NCBI GenBank assembly: GCA_029168955.1
Contig: JAPDOI010001334.1
Coordinates: forward strand, 10,001 to 74,000
Source: Aplectana chamaeleonis
Taxonomy: Eukaryota; Nematoda; Chromadorea; Rhabditida; Cosmocercidae
Direction: 5' to 3'
Length of the DNA stretch: 64,000 nt
Shown here: one piece after another, positions 22,746 through 34,372 of the stretch
How the letters are laid out: the number at the start of each line of letters is the position of its first letter
Position numbering within the stretch: the first letter of the stretch is position 1
Program-made: the position numbers and the translations under genes
Notes under the pieces: generated by a model
What the model was told of the DNA's origin: nothing
Database searches by the model: none
The model's input: the letters and a program-made list of their open reading frames with translations, nothing else

Positions 22746-24939
22746 TACAAAATAATAAAATATAAAAAAAACAGTAAAATAAAGTTCCAGATCCTCACGT
22801 GCACGGTCACATCACCTAACCCGTACAGTGAATTATTTCAATATACGAGACATGCGGAAAAATGTAGAGGCTATAAACAATTCATTTTCTTATTAATTTG
22901 TTACGGTAAATGAAAGCAAGAGAAAAATTACTAATTTATGCTCACCTTCGGCTTTTAATTTCCAGAGCAAGAAAAGTGAGCTTGAAAAAAAGAAATTCAC
23001 CTAGCAGGAGTTATGCGTCTCAGAGAAAATTGTGATAGTGGCATTAATTAATTCTCAAAATTTGTGTCACTATGTCTTTTTCTTTGAAATTGGGATTGTG
23101 TTAACTTCTGCAGTTTTATTGATTCGATTACTCTTCATTGAAAAATGAATAGCTTTAACGGCTTAACAAAAATTTTGAGCATCTTATGTGAATAGGAGAA
23201 TTAGACAAGGCTTTATTGAATAGTTTCCCCAAATATTTTATAAAAATAGAAAAGATTAACTGGAAGCCAGACCCACTTTGAATCCAGTAGTTCGCTGTAG
23301 AAGTAGAGTTAACGGATAATAGCATAATATTGCTGGTCAAGAGAAAACTCATGCCAACATAGAGACATGAAAACTCTCTTGAGTTAGCAAATCAATGCAT
23401 TTGGGACCAGCGTTTGTCGAAAGGATTGCCATTGGGATTTAATAGAGCAGTTAATCAGCTTCCAGTACCTTACAGTTCATTGGAATACACGCGAATAGTG
23501 TAAGGAATACAGTGAAGACGAAAGCAAATCGAAGCATTCGTGAAAGAGGCACTCAAGAGGCAATCTCGTCCGCGCGGAGGGGCGGAGTCGCCCGCCCCAC
23601 TGGGCCACGCCCACCTGGGAGTGCCTCGGGGACACGAAACGCCGAATGTGACGATATGCGTTGAATGATGAGTCATGGGGATGAGCTGCCCGTCAACGGA
23701 TTAACACCGAAAAGGTGGCAAATTGGACTCTAAAAATTCTCCACAATTTTCAATACTGTGCACGTCACTGTTTGGAGTTCATGGTATTTCGAGGCCACTT
23801 TACACTTCTTAAATAACATCACGTTAATGACCAAGAATGAATTTCAAATACGAATGAAAACACGAAAAAAGTATAATGTTGCCTAGAGTTGCAACACGTC
23901 GCTTTCTTCAGAGGCGGGCGCTCACGGAGCGGCGCAGCACTTGAGCGTACCTTCTCGCAACGACGGCGGTGTTCCTCATCAATGCACTGTTCAAATCAAA
24001 AATTAGAACGCATGGAGAATTGGAAAGAAGCATCCACTTCTGAGTAGCAATCACTGCGTTACGGACACAATCTGAGGCCGTATTATTGCCCCGATATTTT
24101 AACTGCTGTATGCTCAGAAACATTATGAAAGGAGAAAATTTGAGTCAATCTGTATGTGTGGAAGGAAAGGTGAACAGGTATACGTCGAAAACACATTCTT
24201 CACATAATCTTACAATCCATTTCATCGACTTGATCGGACTTAACACATCTGAAAACGGGACGTCGGTGGTCCCGCTTGAAGACAAAATGGACTTGGCACA
24301 TGTGAGAGTGGCAAAAATCGACCTCCCCGGATTGGGCTGGCGCAGTGCTTATTAGAAAGAGGATAAAACGTATTGTAGCAGGCCGATTTGCAGGTCGATT
24401 GGTCTCGTTTGGTCCGAGAACGGGACGTCGGTGACCGAGGGTAGTTTTTCGAAGCAAAAATCACGGGGAGCGGAAAATCCCTCCAGAGAGGTTTTAGCTG
24501 TTTAAAAAGAGTCTATACCAAGCGTGGTTGTGATCGCGAGCACCTTGAGCCCGAGCGTATGACGATGACTGTGTCTGCCGGGGCGTCGATGCGGCTAAAA
24601 ATCATTAATTTTCACTTACGCCTCCTCCATAAATTGGTTTATCATACTCGTGTATAACTCGTCCTAGACCTGCACGGTTGATATGAAGTCAAATATTTTC
24701 ACCAATTTGATATCTAACTTTAGTTTTCGTAAACTCGGTTGATTGTGTTAACTCTATATGCCTTGTTTGCCCGGTAAGACATGCGTGAGCTCAAAATGAA
24801 GGGCTCTCGGTGCTGATTCTAAATATGCCCCTGAAAACCCAAACGGAGGGCTTTGAACGAAGTTATGAGGAAGCGGCGCTTCCCGGCGGAAAAAAGCGCC
24901 GAAAACGCCGTTTTTCCGAAAGTCGCGGGCGGTATTGTA

Positions 24940-27345
24940 GTAGATACATTCTATGAAACGGCGAAATTCACTTGGCTCCTACGCGTGCTGGTGCGGAGCG
25001 GAGGCTGGAGACAGTGAGAGAGCGGAGGACAGACGGAGGCTGAGGCATCGCGCGCGGCGCTCGCGCCTCGAATGATGTGAATTACGACGTTTTATATAGG
25101 GTAGCCACCCCCAGTCTGGCGCCGGGTGAAACTCGTCTACAAATATCGTTTGCGATATCTGCTCGACACGCACGTTGACTGGGTGGGCGAACGCGCTTCA
25201 CACGAACCTTATTACAAACTGTTGCAATCATCGAAAAGTTCTGCGGGTCAGAACCTAATTCCTATTTGGAAGGGCTTAGTTCGCGACTTGACACAGTTGC
25301 TTCCGTTATTTTGTTCACACGCGTACAAAGTAGTAATCCCTTCAAGCCACTACTGCTTACTGCAGTAAACAATATGAAGCATTAACAAGTCAGAAGATGT
25401 GAAGGCCTTCGCGAAATTCTATCGAGTGGATGGAGCGGACGCGGCGGTTGATCGGCGCTCGCGATCAAAACCCCAGTGACAGGTACTGTCGCAAACGCCG
25501 CTCGACCGCTGCAAATGATCGCGTCTAGTTCGTTCGACTATATGTGGCGAAAGACCTTTACATTTCTGGCATATTTAGTTTTTTTGTCGCGGCGATTCGA
25601 CATGGCAAACATCATCGGCAAACTGCATTCACAATACATTCCTGAACTACCTCTGACAGGGTATCTGCTACCCCCTGTGCTTTAGTGAATCACTTGGGGT
25701 TTCCAAGATTTCCCATGAGAATGGATTTTTCCACGACGGGGTAGGTGAGGGATTGGCGCAAAGTTGCTTCAGTTGCTACAGGAACCATGCTTATCTCACT
25801 GTGTTGAAAAATTTCTAATGCTTACAGGTATGGCGATCGTCTGCCTACAGAGTATCGTGAAATTTTGCAAATTTTGCAGTTTATTAACGATAAGAAGGCG
25901 GTGAGCATAATTCTATTTTTGTAAACATAGGCACATAATCTCTGAGGCATATCTGAGAAGCCCTCGATTTTGATTAGCTCAAGCAAGAGGGCGGGGACCT
26001 CTATGAAATTTAACTGACGATAAGAATGTTTCGACAAAAAGCTCTGCCCACTTCTAATATTAATCAAAATCGAGAGCTGTTAAAGGCAGGGTGCGGGCAG
26101 AGTTTTGATTTTGAGATTTCCCACTAAATCGGTGCTCTTGCTACAGGTAGTCCCAAGGAACATGCGAAAACTGGGTGAAACCGGTCTTCTTCAATTTATT
26201 CTAGCCACTGCCGTTAGCCGATGATCCCGAGAAGTCAGAAAAGTGTGACCATCGTCCATATTTTAGCGGTTGTCCACGCACTGATCAAAGTGCTGTGTAA
26301 TTATCGGTCATTCCGGCCATGATTATCGTGCTGTGAATACCGTAATCCCTGACTTTCAGGCTGTTTTCTCCAGAACTAAGGACTCAGAGGTCGTGAAACC
26401 TTCAGACGATGTTCATCTATACCAGCCCAATCTATTTCACCCAAATTTCGGTAGTGTCAAAATTTGACCGGACCTTGCCTTTAAGGGCAGCATACACGCC
26501 CACAAACGTGGTCGAGATGAAAATCTGGATTGAATGATACTGCTTCCAACACAATATTCTCGAAAGCGTCTAACTACTCCTTCGCGAAACGCTCGAAGTT
26601 TTGTTCGTTTTGTAGATATGCGTCAGCGATAGACGGAAAGAGGTGCTTTCGCTCCTGAATTTAGTGTACAAAGCTGTTATGACCGGATCCGATGTGAATT
26701 TTGACTCCCTTCTCAAGTATCATTCATGTGAGCGTTCAAGATTGAAGAAACTGGTGATTCTTTCCTGGAGACCATATGATAACTGTTGCCACGTTGTGAT
26801 TTGAACGTGGCAAGCTAATTTTGTTGGTTAGCTCTCCTCAAACTTCAGCCAAGATTTTGCATAATAGGGTGGTAAAATGAACTTATTTGCAAAAATTGGA
26901 TTGATTTTTCAGGATCTGCTATCAAAAATTACTGTCTCTGGAAAGGCTTCTCATTTACCGCTACTGAGAAAATAGATTTTACATTTTAGACAACTGTAAC
27001 GGTGCTCCGCTCGATTTTGACGAAATGCTGTTTGTTCTTCGTGTGGTGATTGGTTGGGCTCAAGATGCCTCATGTTTCACAAGGGAGAAAGATACAAGGA
27101 AACTTTCGAACTGGTGCCAAACATACGCTAAAATGGCCGCTCTCGCTAGAGCTCACCCCAATATGTGAGTGAGCTTTTCCTTCTGCCGTGCCTTGTACTC
27201 GCGAAAAAATAGATGTATTTGTGGGAAGACCTTTCTGTCGCACCGCTACATCTGCCTCTTTTCTCAATCGTCCTGCTTGTTCACTGCACATTCACGTTTT
27301 TCGCAACGTATTCATCGCCTTATTTGACACCTCACATTATGAAAA
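24940..27345. other. Unassigned intergenic stretch with one TIR-like motif
   Basis: ORFs are under 90 codons with no recognisable domain. At 26486-26510 the motif GGCAGCATACACGCCC, the end sequence of the family seen at 964 and 40589, occurs alone, so this is probably a truncated copy. Nothing else could be assigned. Confidence 0.5.
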
Positions 27346-27347
27346 TA

Positions 27348-28928
27348 CAGTGCTTATCAAAAACAAAGGGACACCACACTTTTCCACGATTCTGAACTTC
27401 TGACTTTCCCAAACAATTTGAAACATCTATCATTCGATTAAGCATGTGTGAAAACCTAAGTATAAGTGCTATGCCATGTCAGTGTTGATGTATAATTTTT
27501 TAAAAACAAAAAAAAAACAAAAATGGCAGTGTATCAAAAACAAAGGGACAGCTCGGCGTTTTGATCTATATTGATCGTTATTGGAGATCAAACGCTATAG
27601 GCAGTTAGCATATCCACTTGTCTCCTCACTACTCATCATGCCTCGTGGATTTTACCTCTCTTCAGAAGAACAAGCTCAGACAGATGTTCTGCACAAGCTC
27701 GGATTAAGCTGTCGTCGAATCGCCGACGAGATCGGTCGGTCTCCCAACTCCATTTGCAACTACTTGAAAGATCCAGGAAACTACGACAAGAAGAGGAGTG
27801 CGGGCCGGCCCAGGATGCTTTCCGAGGCTACCACGAGGCAAATTGGACGTCATGTTTCGAATTCCACGACCAGCATAAGACAACTGGAAGCTGATCTGAG
27901 ACTGTCTGCGTCAAGCATGACCATCTGGAGAGCTGTCAAAGGTCAAAAAATATCATGCGACAAATCATGAAGGCGGCGCCGAGATTAACAATTCGTCACA
28001 AAGCTGCCAGACTTCAATTTATTGAGAGGAACTTGAAAACGAACTGGAATCAGGTATGTTGTATTCCAACGTGGCACTTGCCTGTTAACAAAACTGCAAT
28101 TCCTGCCAAGATATTTATTTAGGTGATCTGGCCCGACGAAAAAGTTTAACTTGGATGGCCCGGATGGATTTGCGTCGCACTGGAGGGATCTTTGCAAGGA
28201 ACCACTCTACTTTTCAGAGCGGAACTTCGGCGGTGGGAGTTGCATGGTTTGGGGAGCAATTTCGAGCCTTGGCGTTCTGTCACTCGCATTTGTGTCGTGC
28301 AGAATGGACAGTTAAGATTGTCAGCAGGTTCTCCAGGACCACTTGCTTCCATTTCTTAGGCGTCAACGTCGTAGAAACTTTTTTTTCATGCAATACAACG
28401 CGTCAGTCTACTCGAACTTGGTTGGCGTCCAATGACGTCGAGGTTTTGGAATGGCCTGCCTGTTAACCCGACTTGAACCCCATCGAAAACGTTTGGAGAA
28501 TACTAGTGAGAAGAATTTATGCCAACAACAAGCAATTTAATACGTTTGAAGAGCTTAAGAAGGCTATTATGGAAGCATGGCAGAATTTGGAGCCTGGTCT
28601 CATTGCAAACCTTTTCTCCAGTGTGCCAAAAAGGATGTTTGAAGTTGCAAAGAACAAAGGAGGACCTACAAGTTATTGACTGCCTGATTGATCTTCATTT
28701 TGTTGACAAAAATTTTATTATGCTGAGGTGTCCCTTTGTTTTTGATACAGTGATTTTGCAAAAATATTAATAAACAAATTTTTATTTCATACGCTGAAGT
28801 TTGAATGTAATAATGTATAGGTTTTTTAACCTTCTGTATCGAATGGTGATGATTTCAGATTGCGTCGATTGGTAGCAAGCTCGCAATTGGCGAAAATTAG
28901 GGTGTCCCTTTGTTTTTGATAAGCACTG
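27348..28928 (+). mobile_element. Tc1/Tc3-like transposon with IR/DR ends (1,581 bp)
   Basis: Outer ends CAGTGCTTATCAAAAACAAA (27348) and its complement TTTGTTTTTGATAAGCACTG (28928) are flanked by TA on both sides (27346-27347, 28929-28930). A second copy of the motif, GTGTATCAAAAACAAAGGG, lies ~177 bp inside the left end (27529) and again inverted ~180 bp inside the right end (28722-28750). Paired outer and inner repeats are the IR/DR arrangement known from Tc1-like elements such as Sleeping Beauty, where both sites bind transposase. The alternative, two nested elements, is less likely because no extra TA duplications flank the inner motifs symmetrically. Confidence 0.92.
27638..28679 (+). 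pseudogene. Tc3-like transposase, inactivated, with a recognisable intron
   Basis: Begins MPRGFYLSSEEQAQ with paired helix-turn-helix regions (RRIADEIGRSPNSICNYL; RLSASSMTIWRAV). An apparent intron with GT...AG ends lies at 28054-28122 (gtatgt...atttag), splicing WNQ to VIWPDEK. The DDE catalytic part is recognisable: WPDEK, the NFGGGSCMVWG motif near 28230, and NPIENVWRILVRRIY near 28480. Defects: a frameshift near 27945, a two-base loss after PDEK near 28143, several later stops, and the second catalytic aspartate replaced by tyrosine (QYNAS for the usual QDNA). The C-terminus GGPTSY is intact. Confidence 0.9.
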
Positions 28929-28930
28929 TA

Positions 28931-29231
28931 GAACCTGATTGTATGTATTCTTCCCAATTTCATGCGGTGCAGTTGCCACTTCACTATTGTACAAACATAA
29001 TGAAGTACATGCAGGGTGGCTGAAAAGTATGGGCGCCGTAAAAACCGGAAATGCCCGACATTCACTTTACCTCCCCGAGGGCGAGTCCCGCTATTGTTCC
29101 TCAGCTGTGTTCAGCGCTGACCAGCGACGCGACCGCGCGCGAAGCAGGACGGGCCTCGAAGCTTTGTACACTTTGTCATTGTTTACAGGGCCCCAACCTG
29201 CCCCACAACTGGGAATTTCCAGCTTTTCAAA
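28931..29231. other. Spacer between Tc element and LINE
   Basis: About 300 bp, no recognised feature. A short CGACGCGACCGCGCGCGA GC-rich patch lies near 29125. Confidence 0.5.
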
Positions 29232-31081
29232 GTTCTAAGCGATCTTGTTGCCTGCAAGTCACCTTCTGTGGTTGTCGGAGATTTCAATATGCCCGGTATT
29301 AACTGGTCCTGTGAGGGTGAGAGCGAATCTTCTGAATTTTCATCCTTTATGGAGATGCTTAACTACCATAACTTAGTCCAACTTATGAATCAGCCAACCA
29401 GGGCAAACTCAATTCTAGATCTTGTTTTGTCGAATAGCCCCACACTTGTTATTGATGTCAAAGTATCAGTTCCGGTGGGTCTTAGTGACCACAATAGTAT
29501 TTCCTTCGCTATAAAATGCTTCGCAGAGCTTCCAATTCCTGTCTACTTCCAAGATTTTAATAAATACGATTACGCCCTAGTCTGCAGCTATTTAGGGACT
29601 GTTCATTGGATCAATACCTTTGATTCGTTACCAACTCTGGATGCCCGATACGAAACTTTCCTTGATATTTTGCAACACGCCATAAGCATTTTTGTGCCAT
29701 GGCGCAAGGCTGTCTCTGGTATTGCCAAAAGCCTTCGACCTCATTTGGAAAATATGATGGAACACCGTTTATGCTTGTTTAATTCTGCAAGCATCAGTGG
29801 ATGTTGGGATCAATACAGAAAATTTACAGTCAATTTTCTCACCCATACTAGGAAATTAATCGCAATGTCGAAAAAAGGGTCATTCAGTCGGGGAAAAGAA
29901 ACGATCTTTGTAAGCTAATAAATAAACGATTGTCTGAATCCAGGCGTATTGGGTGTCTGCTACTGGATCAAGTTATTGCCACCGATGATGAGGATAAAGC
30001 CAATCTATTAGTTAAACAATTCTCAAGTGCTTTTCTAGAGGATGAAACTCCTTTAACTGATTTCCACGCTGATTTCCAAGTGCCAGTTAAGAATCCTATA
30101 ACTTCTTTTCCTTCATTTGCCGCTATGCAAGTCTACAAAGCGTTGATAAATTCTCCCAAATCCTTTTCTTTATCCCCAGACTATATTCCTTTTCAGTTTA
30201 TCAAAAACGTCGCTCAACCCATCGCTGGGCCTTTGTCATACCTCTTCAATCAATCACTGATGTACGGGGAGGTGCCCAAGAGATGGAAGCACACTTTTGT
30301 TACGCCGATTCTCAAAAAACCACCAAACTCCTCGCCCGAAAATTATCGGCCCATCAGTATCACATCAAATTTGTGTCGCCTTTTTGAAAAATTGCTAAAA
30401 CCGCATTTAGTTGATCATCTAGAAAGTAATGAGGTCCTCGCTCCTGAGCAGCACGGATTTGTCAGAGGAAAATCCATAGAAACGAATCTCCTAGAAAGTT
30501 TTAATGACTGGACATCCGTATTGGACAATAAGAGAAAATGTGACGTAATCTATTTCGATTTCCAGAAAGCTTTCGACCTGGTTAGTTATAAGAAACTTAT
30601 TCATAAGATTCAGCGGCTTCAATTCCATCCCCTAATTATTAAATGGATCAATCATTATTTGACTGGAAGAACTTTCCAAGTCAAAGTCGGACCTAGTTTT
30701 TCTCGGCCTTTTGAAATAGCCAGCGGCGTCTCGCAAGGAGGCGTCTTGTCCCCTGTGCTGTTTAACATTTTCCTCTCCGATCTTCCTGACATACTACAAA
30801 TTCAAAATGTTAAATGTAATATTTATGCCGACGATGTGAAGATCTATCGCGAGGTGTCCTGTACTGACGACGAGTCTAAGGTTCAGCGATCAATAGATTC
30901 AATGGTGCAGTGGTCCAAGACATGGCAGTCAAGCTTAGCCCCACCATAAAACCTTGCATTTGCGAATTGGATCTCAGGGTAGTATTCCCACTTATGTAAT
31001 TGATGGCACGCCTATATCCAAGACAGATTCTATTCGTGATTTAGGCTATTATTACGATAATAGACTTGACTTCTCTAAACA

Positions 31082-33652
31082 CCAGCGGCGCCGGCCGGCT
31101 GACGCCGGCCTCTGCCGCTGGGGCCCGGCTGCGCCGGCCCATTTGCCGGCTTCGCCGGCATATTGGGTATAAGGCAAATAACTCGGTGCTTTCTTTCTTC
31201 CTGCGCCGGCCCATAAGGTGGTTTAGGCGGCAACACTTAAACCATGAGAAATCACAAACCATTCCAACCCTTGCTACGCCCGGTTACCTCCTTATCTGTA
31301 CCGTGGCACACCGGTCGTTCTTCCGTTTTATAAGATTCTGAACTGGCCTCTGATTTATCCTAATTTTTGTCATGATAAGGACAACCGCCGTTTGGAATTT
31401 ACTAAACGTTTTCGTGATCAACCGACCCCCTGCTACTTTTATCGCCAAATGAAGTAGAATGATGTTTGTGTTTCATGGATGCAGATTTTGATTAACTCTT
31501 ATTTTCATCGTATATAAACCCGATTCAGAAAAGTTAGTGCATATAAACAGCTAAGCAGTTGAATTGAGTGGTGAAGGGTAGGGGACCTGAAGAAAGGAGT
31601 GGTGTACGCTCTCTTTTAGACGCACATAGGGATTCTGGAAGTAATGCGCTCTCTCTCTTGAGTCTCACACGTTTTCTGCGGCGTCCAACGCTTCCTTTTG
31701 GGTCTCACACACTTCCTACGGCGCGATCCCCTCGGGTCTCACACATTTTATGCGGCGCCCCTCGCACTCCCACTTGGGTCCCGCACACTTTCTACGGCGA
31801 CCGGCGCTCTCCGCACTTGGTTCCCGCACACTTTCTACGGCTGCCGGCGCACTCTCACTCGGGGTCCGCACACTTTCTCCGGCGTCCGGAGCACTCTCAC
31901 TCGGGTCCCGCACACTTTCTACGGCGTCCTGCGCACTTCCACTTGGGTCCCGCACACTTTCTACGGTGTCCGGCGCACCCTACCTTGGGTCCCACACACT
32001 TTTCTACGGCGTCCGGCTCACTCTACCTAGGGTCCCGCACACTTTCTTCGGCGTCCTGCGCACCCACTTGGGTCCCGCACACTTTCTTCGGCGTCCTACG
32101 CACTTCCACACGTGGGTCCCGCACACTTTCTACAGTGTCCGGCGCACTCTACCCAGGGTCCCGCACACTTTCTACGGCGTCCTACGCACCTCCACTTGGG
32201 TCCCGCACACTTTCTTCGGCGTCCTGCGCCCTCCCACTGGGTCCCGCACATTATACGGCGTCCTGCGCACTCCCATGGGCCCCGCACACTTTCTACGGCG
32301 TCCTACACACTTCCATTTGGGTCCCGCACACTTTCTACGGCGTCCTACGGACTTCCACTTGGGTCCCATACACTTTCTACGGCGTGCGGCGCCTCTACCT
32401 TGGGTCCCGCACACTTTCTACGGCGTCCGCGCCCTCTACCTTGGTCCCGCACACTTTCTACGGCGTCCTGCGCACTCTCACTCGGGTCACACATTTCTAC
32501 GGCGTCCGGCGCCTTCCCACTTGGGTCCCGCACACTTTCTTCGGCGTCCTACGCACTTCCACTTGGGTCCCGCAAACTTTCTACGGCGTCCTGCGCACTT
32601 CCACTTGGGTCCCGCACATTTCTACGGCGTCCTACGCACTTCCACTTGGGTCCCGCACACTTTCTTCGGCGTCCTGCGCACTCCCACTTGGGTCCCGCAC
32701 ACTTTTTTCGGCGTCCTGCGCACTCCACTTGGGTCCCGCACGCATTCTTCGGCGTCTTGCGCACTCCCACTTGGGTCCCGCACACTTTCCACGGCGTCCG
32801 GCGCACTCTCACTCGGGGCCCGCACACTTTCTACGGCGTGCCGGCCACTCTCACTCGGGTCCCGCACACTTTCTACGGCGTCCGGCGCCTCCCATGGGTC
32901 CCGCACACATTATACGGCGTCCTGCGCCCTCTACCTAAGGTCCCGCACACCTTCTACGGCGTCCGGCGCATTCTACCTTGGGTCCCGCACACTTTTTTCG
33001 GCGTCCTCTGCACTCCCACTTGGGTCCCGCACACTTTCTACGGCGTCCAGCGCACTCTCACTCGGGTCCCGCACACTTTCTACGGCGTCCGGCGCACTCT
33101 CACTCGGGTCCCGCACACTTTCTACGGCGTCCGGCGCACTCTCACTCGGGTCCCGCACACTTTCTACGGCGTCCGGCGCACTCTCACTCGGGTCCCGCAC
33201 ACTTTCTACGGCGTCCGGCGCCCTCCCACTTGGGTCCCGCACACTTTCTACGGCGTCCGGCGCACTCTACCTTGGGTCCCGCACACTTTCTACGTCGTCC
33301 GGCGCCCTCTACCTAAGGTCCCGCACACTTTCTACGGCGTCCGGCGCATTCTACCTTGGGTCCCGCACATTTCTACGGCGTCCTACGCACTTCCACTTGG
33401 GTCCCGCACACTTTATACGGCGTCCTGCGCACTCCCACTTGGGTCCCGCACACATTATACGGCGTCCTGCGCACTCCCACTTGGGTCCCGCACACTTTCT
33501 ACGGCGTTCTGCGCGCTCTTGAGCCCGTACCCGTAAGGTAGCCCGTCTTGAAAGTCAAGCCGAATAAACGGTCAAACAAACACACAGAGAAACGCACACA
33601 TACATAAACACACACACGCACACACAAATTTACCAAAATATATATAGTAGGA
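31082..33652 (-). mobile_element. Helitron D (2,571 bp, minus strand) inside the LINE
   Basis: On the minus strand it starts TCCTACTATATATATTTTGG (5' end at 33652) and ends in CTGG (31082), with the GC-rich hairpins just before the end. The flanking bases are A (31081) and T (33653), and no target duplication exists. Joining the flanks restores one LINE reading frame. It matches Helitron B in layout, array-variant order and unique segment, so A, B and D belong to one young group. No Rep/helicase is encoded. Confidence 0.95.
31660..33530. repeat. 42 bp minisatellite of Helitron D (~45 units)
   Basis: Reverse complement of the array in Helitrons A and B, same variant order (for example the TTCCTTTTGGGTCTCACACA unit at the array-tail border). 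Multiple long open frames on both strands result from the 42 bp period. Small deletions near 32260-32500 shift frames. Confidence 0.95.
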
Positions 33653-34372
33653 TTACAGGATTATTTCGCAAACTGCCATCTCAAGGACATATCAGATTTT
33701 TAAAGCCTTGACCACAAATAACAAAAACGTTCTACTCTTTCCTTATAAAACGTATATTCGACCCATTCTCGAATCCGGTACAACAGTGTTCAATCCTTCC
33801 AAAAAGAAAGATATATTTGTATTAGAAAGGGTTCAAAACAATTATACGCGTAAGCTGCTTTTCAGAACTGGAGGTTTTCTATATGCCAGGATACCAAGGA
33901 AAACATCAGAAATAATTACTTCGACCTTCCATCACTAGTCACTCGCAGGCAACTATTTGATGTGGTTATCGTTCATAAAATTCCCCTAGGTAAAATGAAG
34001 CTCAGCAAGAATCACTTCTTCGAATTAGTTCCGTCCATCACTCGTGGCTCAGGGAACAAGGTTTGGTTCGGGAGGGCTAAAACCTCCATAAGATCTAATA
34101 ATTTCAGTAACAGAGCTGGCTCCATTTACCTCAAGCTGAACAAGACCACAGTTCTTCCGCATCCACTTAAATCTTTCAAAAATACTATTTCTTCTTCTGT
34201 CTTGAAGCCGTAGTTACACTACCTTTTTCTCTTTTCATAGTGTCATGGTGAGAGCCGTGGGGCATTGCTGAATTGTGTATTACTCGTATTAGTTTTGTTG
34301 GGTTAGTTTTTTTTCCTTTTTTGTTCTTTATTGCGTATGCCTTATGCAGCGTAAATAAACAAACAAACAAAC

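Larger units (their letters stand above)
17364..24939. repeat. Large imperfect inverted repeat (~7.6 kb overall)
   Basis: 17364-17930 is matched inverted by ~24355-24939 (GGAAAAACGGCGTTTTC near 17388 and its complement near 24905; the TTAACACAATCAA, CTCACGCATGTCTTACC and ACCACGCTTGGTATAG blocks follow in order). A second matched pair is 19429-19765 with ~23325-23640. Between the pairs the two arms have diverged or gained sequence. A ~100 bp piece of the left arm (17730-17835) is also repeated at 18050-18155. The interior holds a palindromic element and a mariner. No transposase belonging to the large structure itself is seen. Confidence 0.8.
29235..34213 (+). pseudogene. LINE ORF2: endonuclease C-terminus plus reverse transcriptase, broken
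   Basis: The endonuclease end shows VVVGDFNMPGINW (~29265) and GLSDHNSISF (~29480). After a frameshift near 29870 the reverse transcriptase runs from ~30120 with FVTPILKK, NYRPISITS, YFDFQKAFD (~30553), GVSQGGVLSP (~30727) and the catalytic YADD (~30822). Another frameshift lies at ~30940 (TAA after SLAPP). The frame then reads through to ...DFSKH at 31081 and resumes after the Helitron at 33653 as YRIISQTAIS..., continuing through FPYKTYIRPILESG to a stop at 34213, with one more frameshift near 33900. Without the Helitron the C-terminal domain is continuous. Not functional as it stands. Confidence 0.9.
29232..34372 (+). mobile_element. CR1-like LINE, 5'-truncated, split by a Helitron
   Basis: Non-LTR retrotransposon beginning inside the endonuclease domain, as expected for incomplete reverse transcription. 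Its reverse transcriptase is interrupted at 31081/33653 by an inverted Helitron. The 3' untranslated part (34214-34372) ends in AAATAAACAAACAAACAAAC, a short tandem tail of the kind seen in CR1/L2-type elements rather than a plain poly-A. A second, 5'-truncated copy of the same 3' end is at 36583-36917. Assignment to CR1 versus a neighbouring clade is inference. Confidence 0.88.

Noticed and set aside
27528..28750. A second Tc1 element nested inside the outer one
   Set aside because: The inner motif copies are symmetrically placed ~180 bp from both ends and only one transposase is present, so IR/DR ends explain them better.
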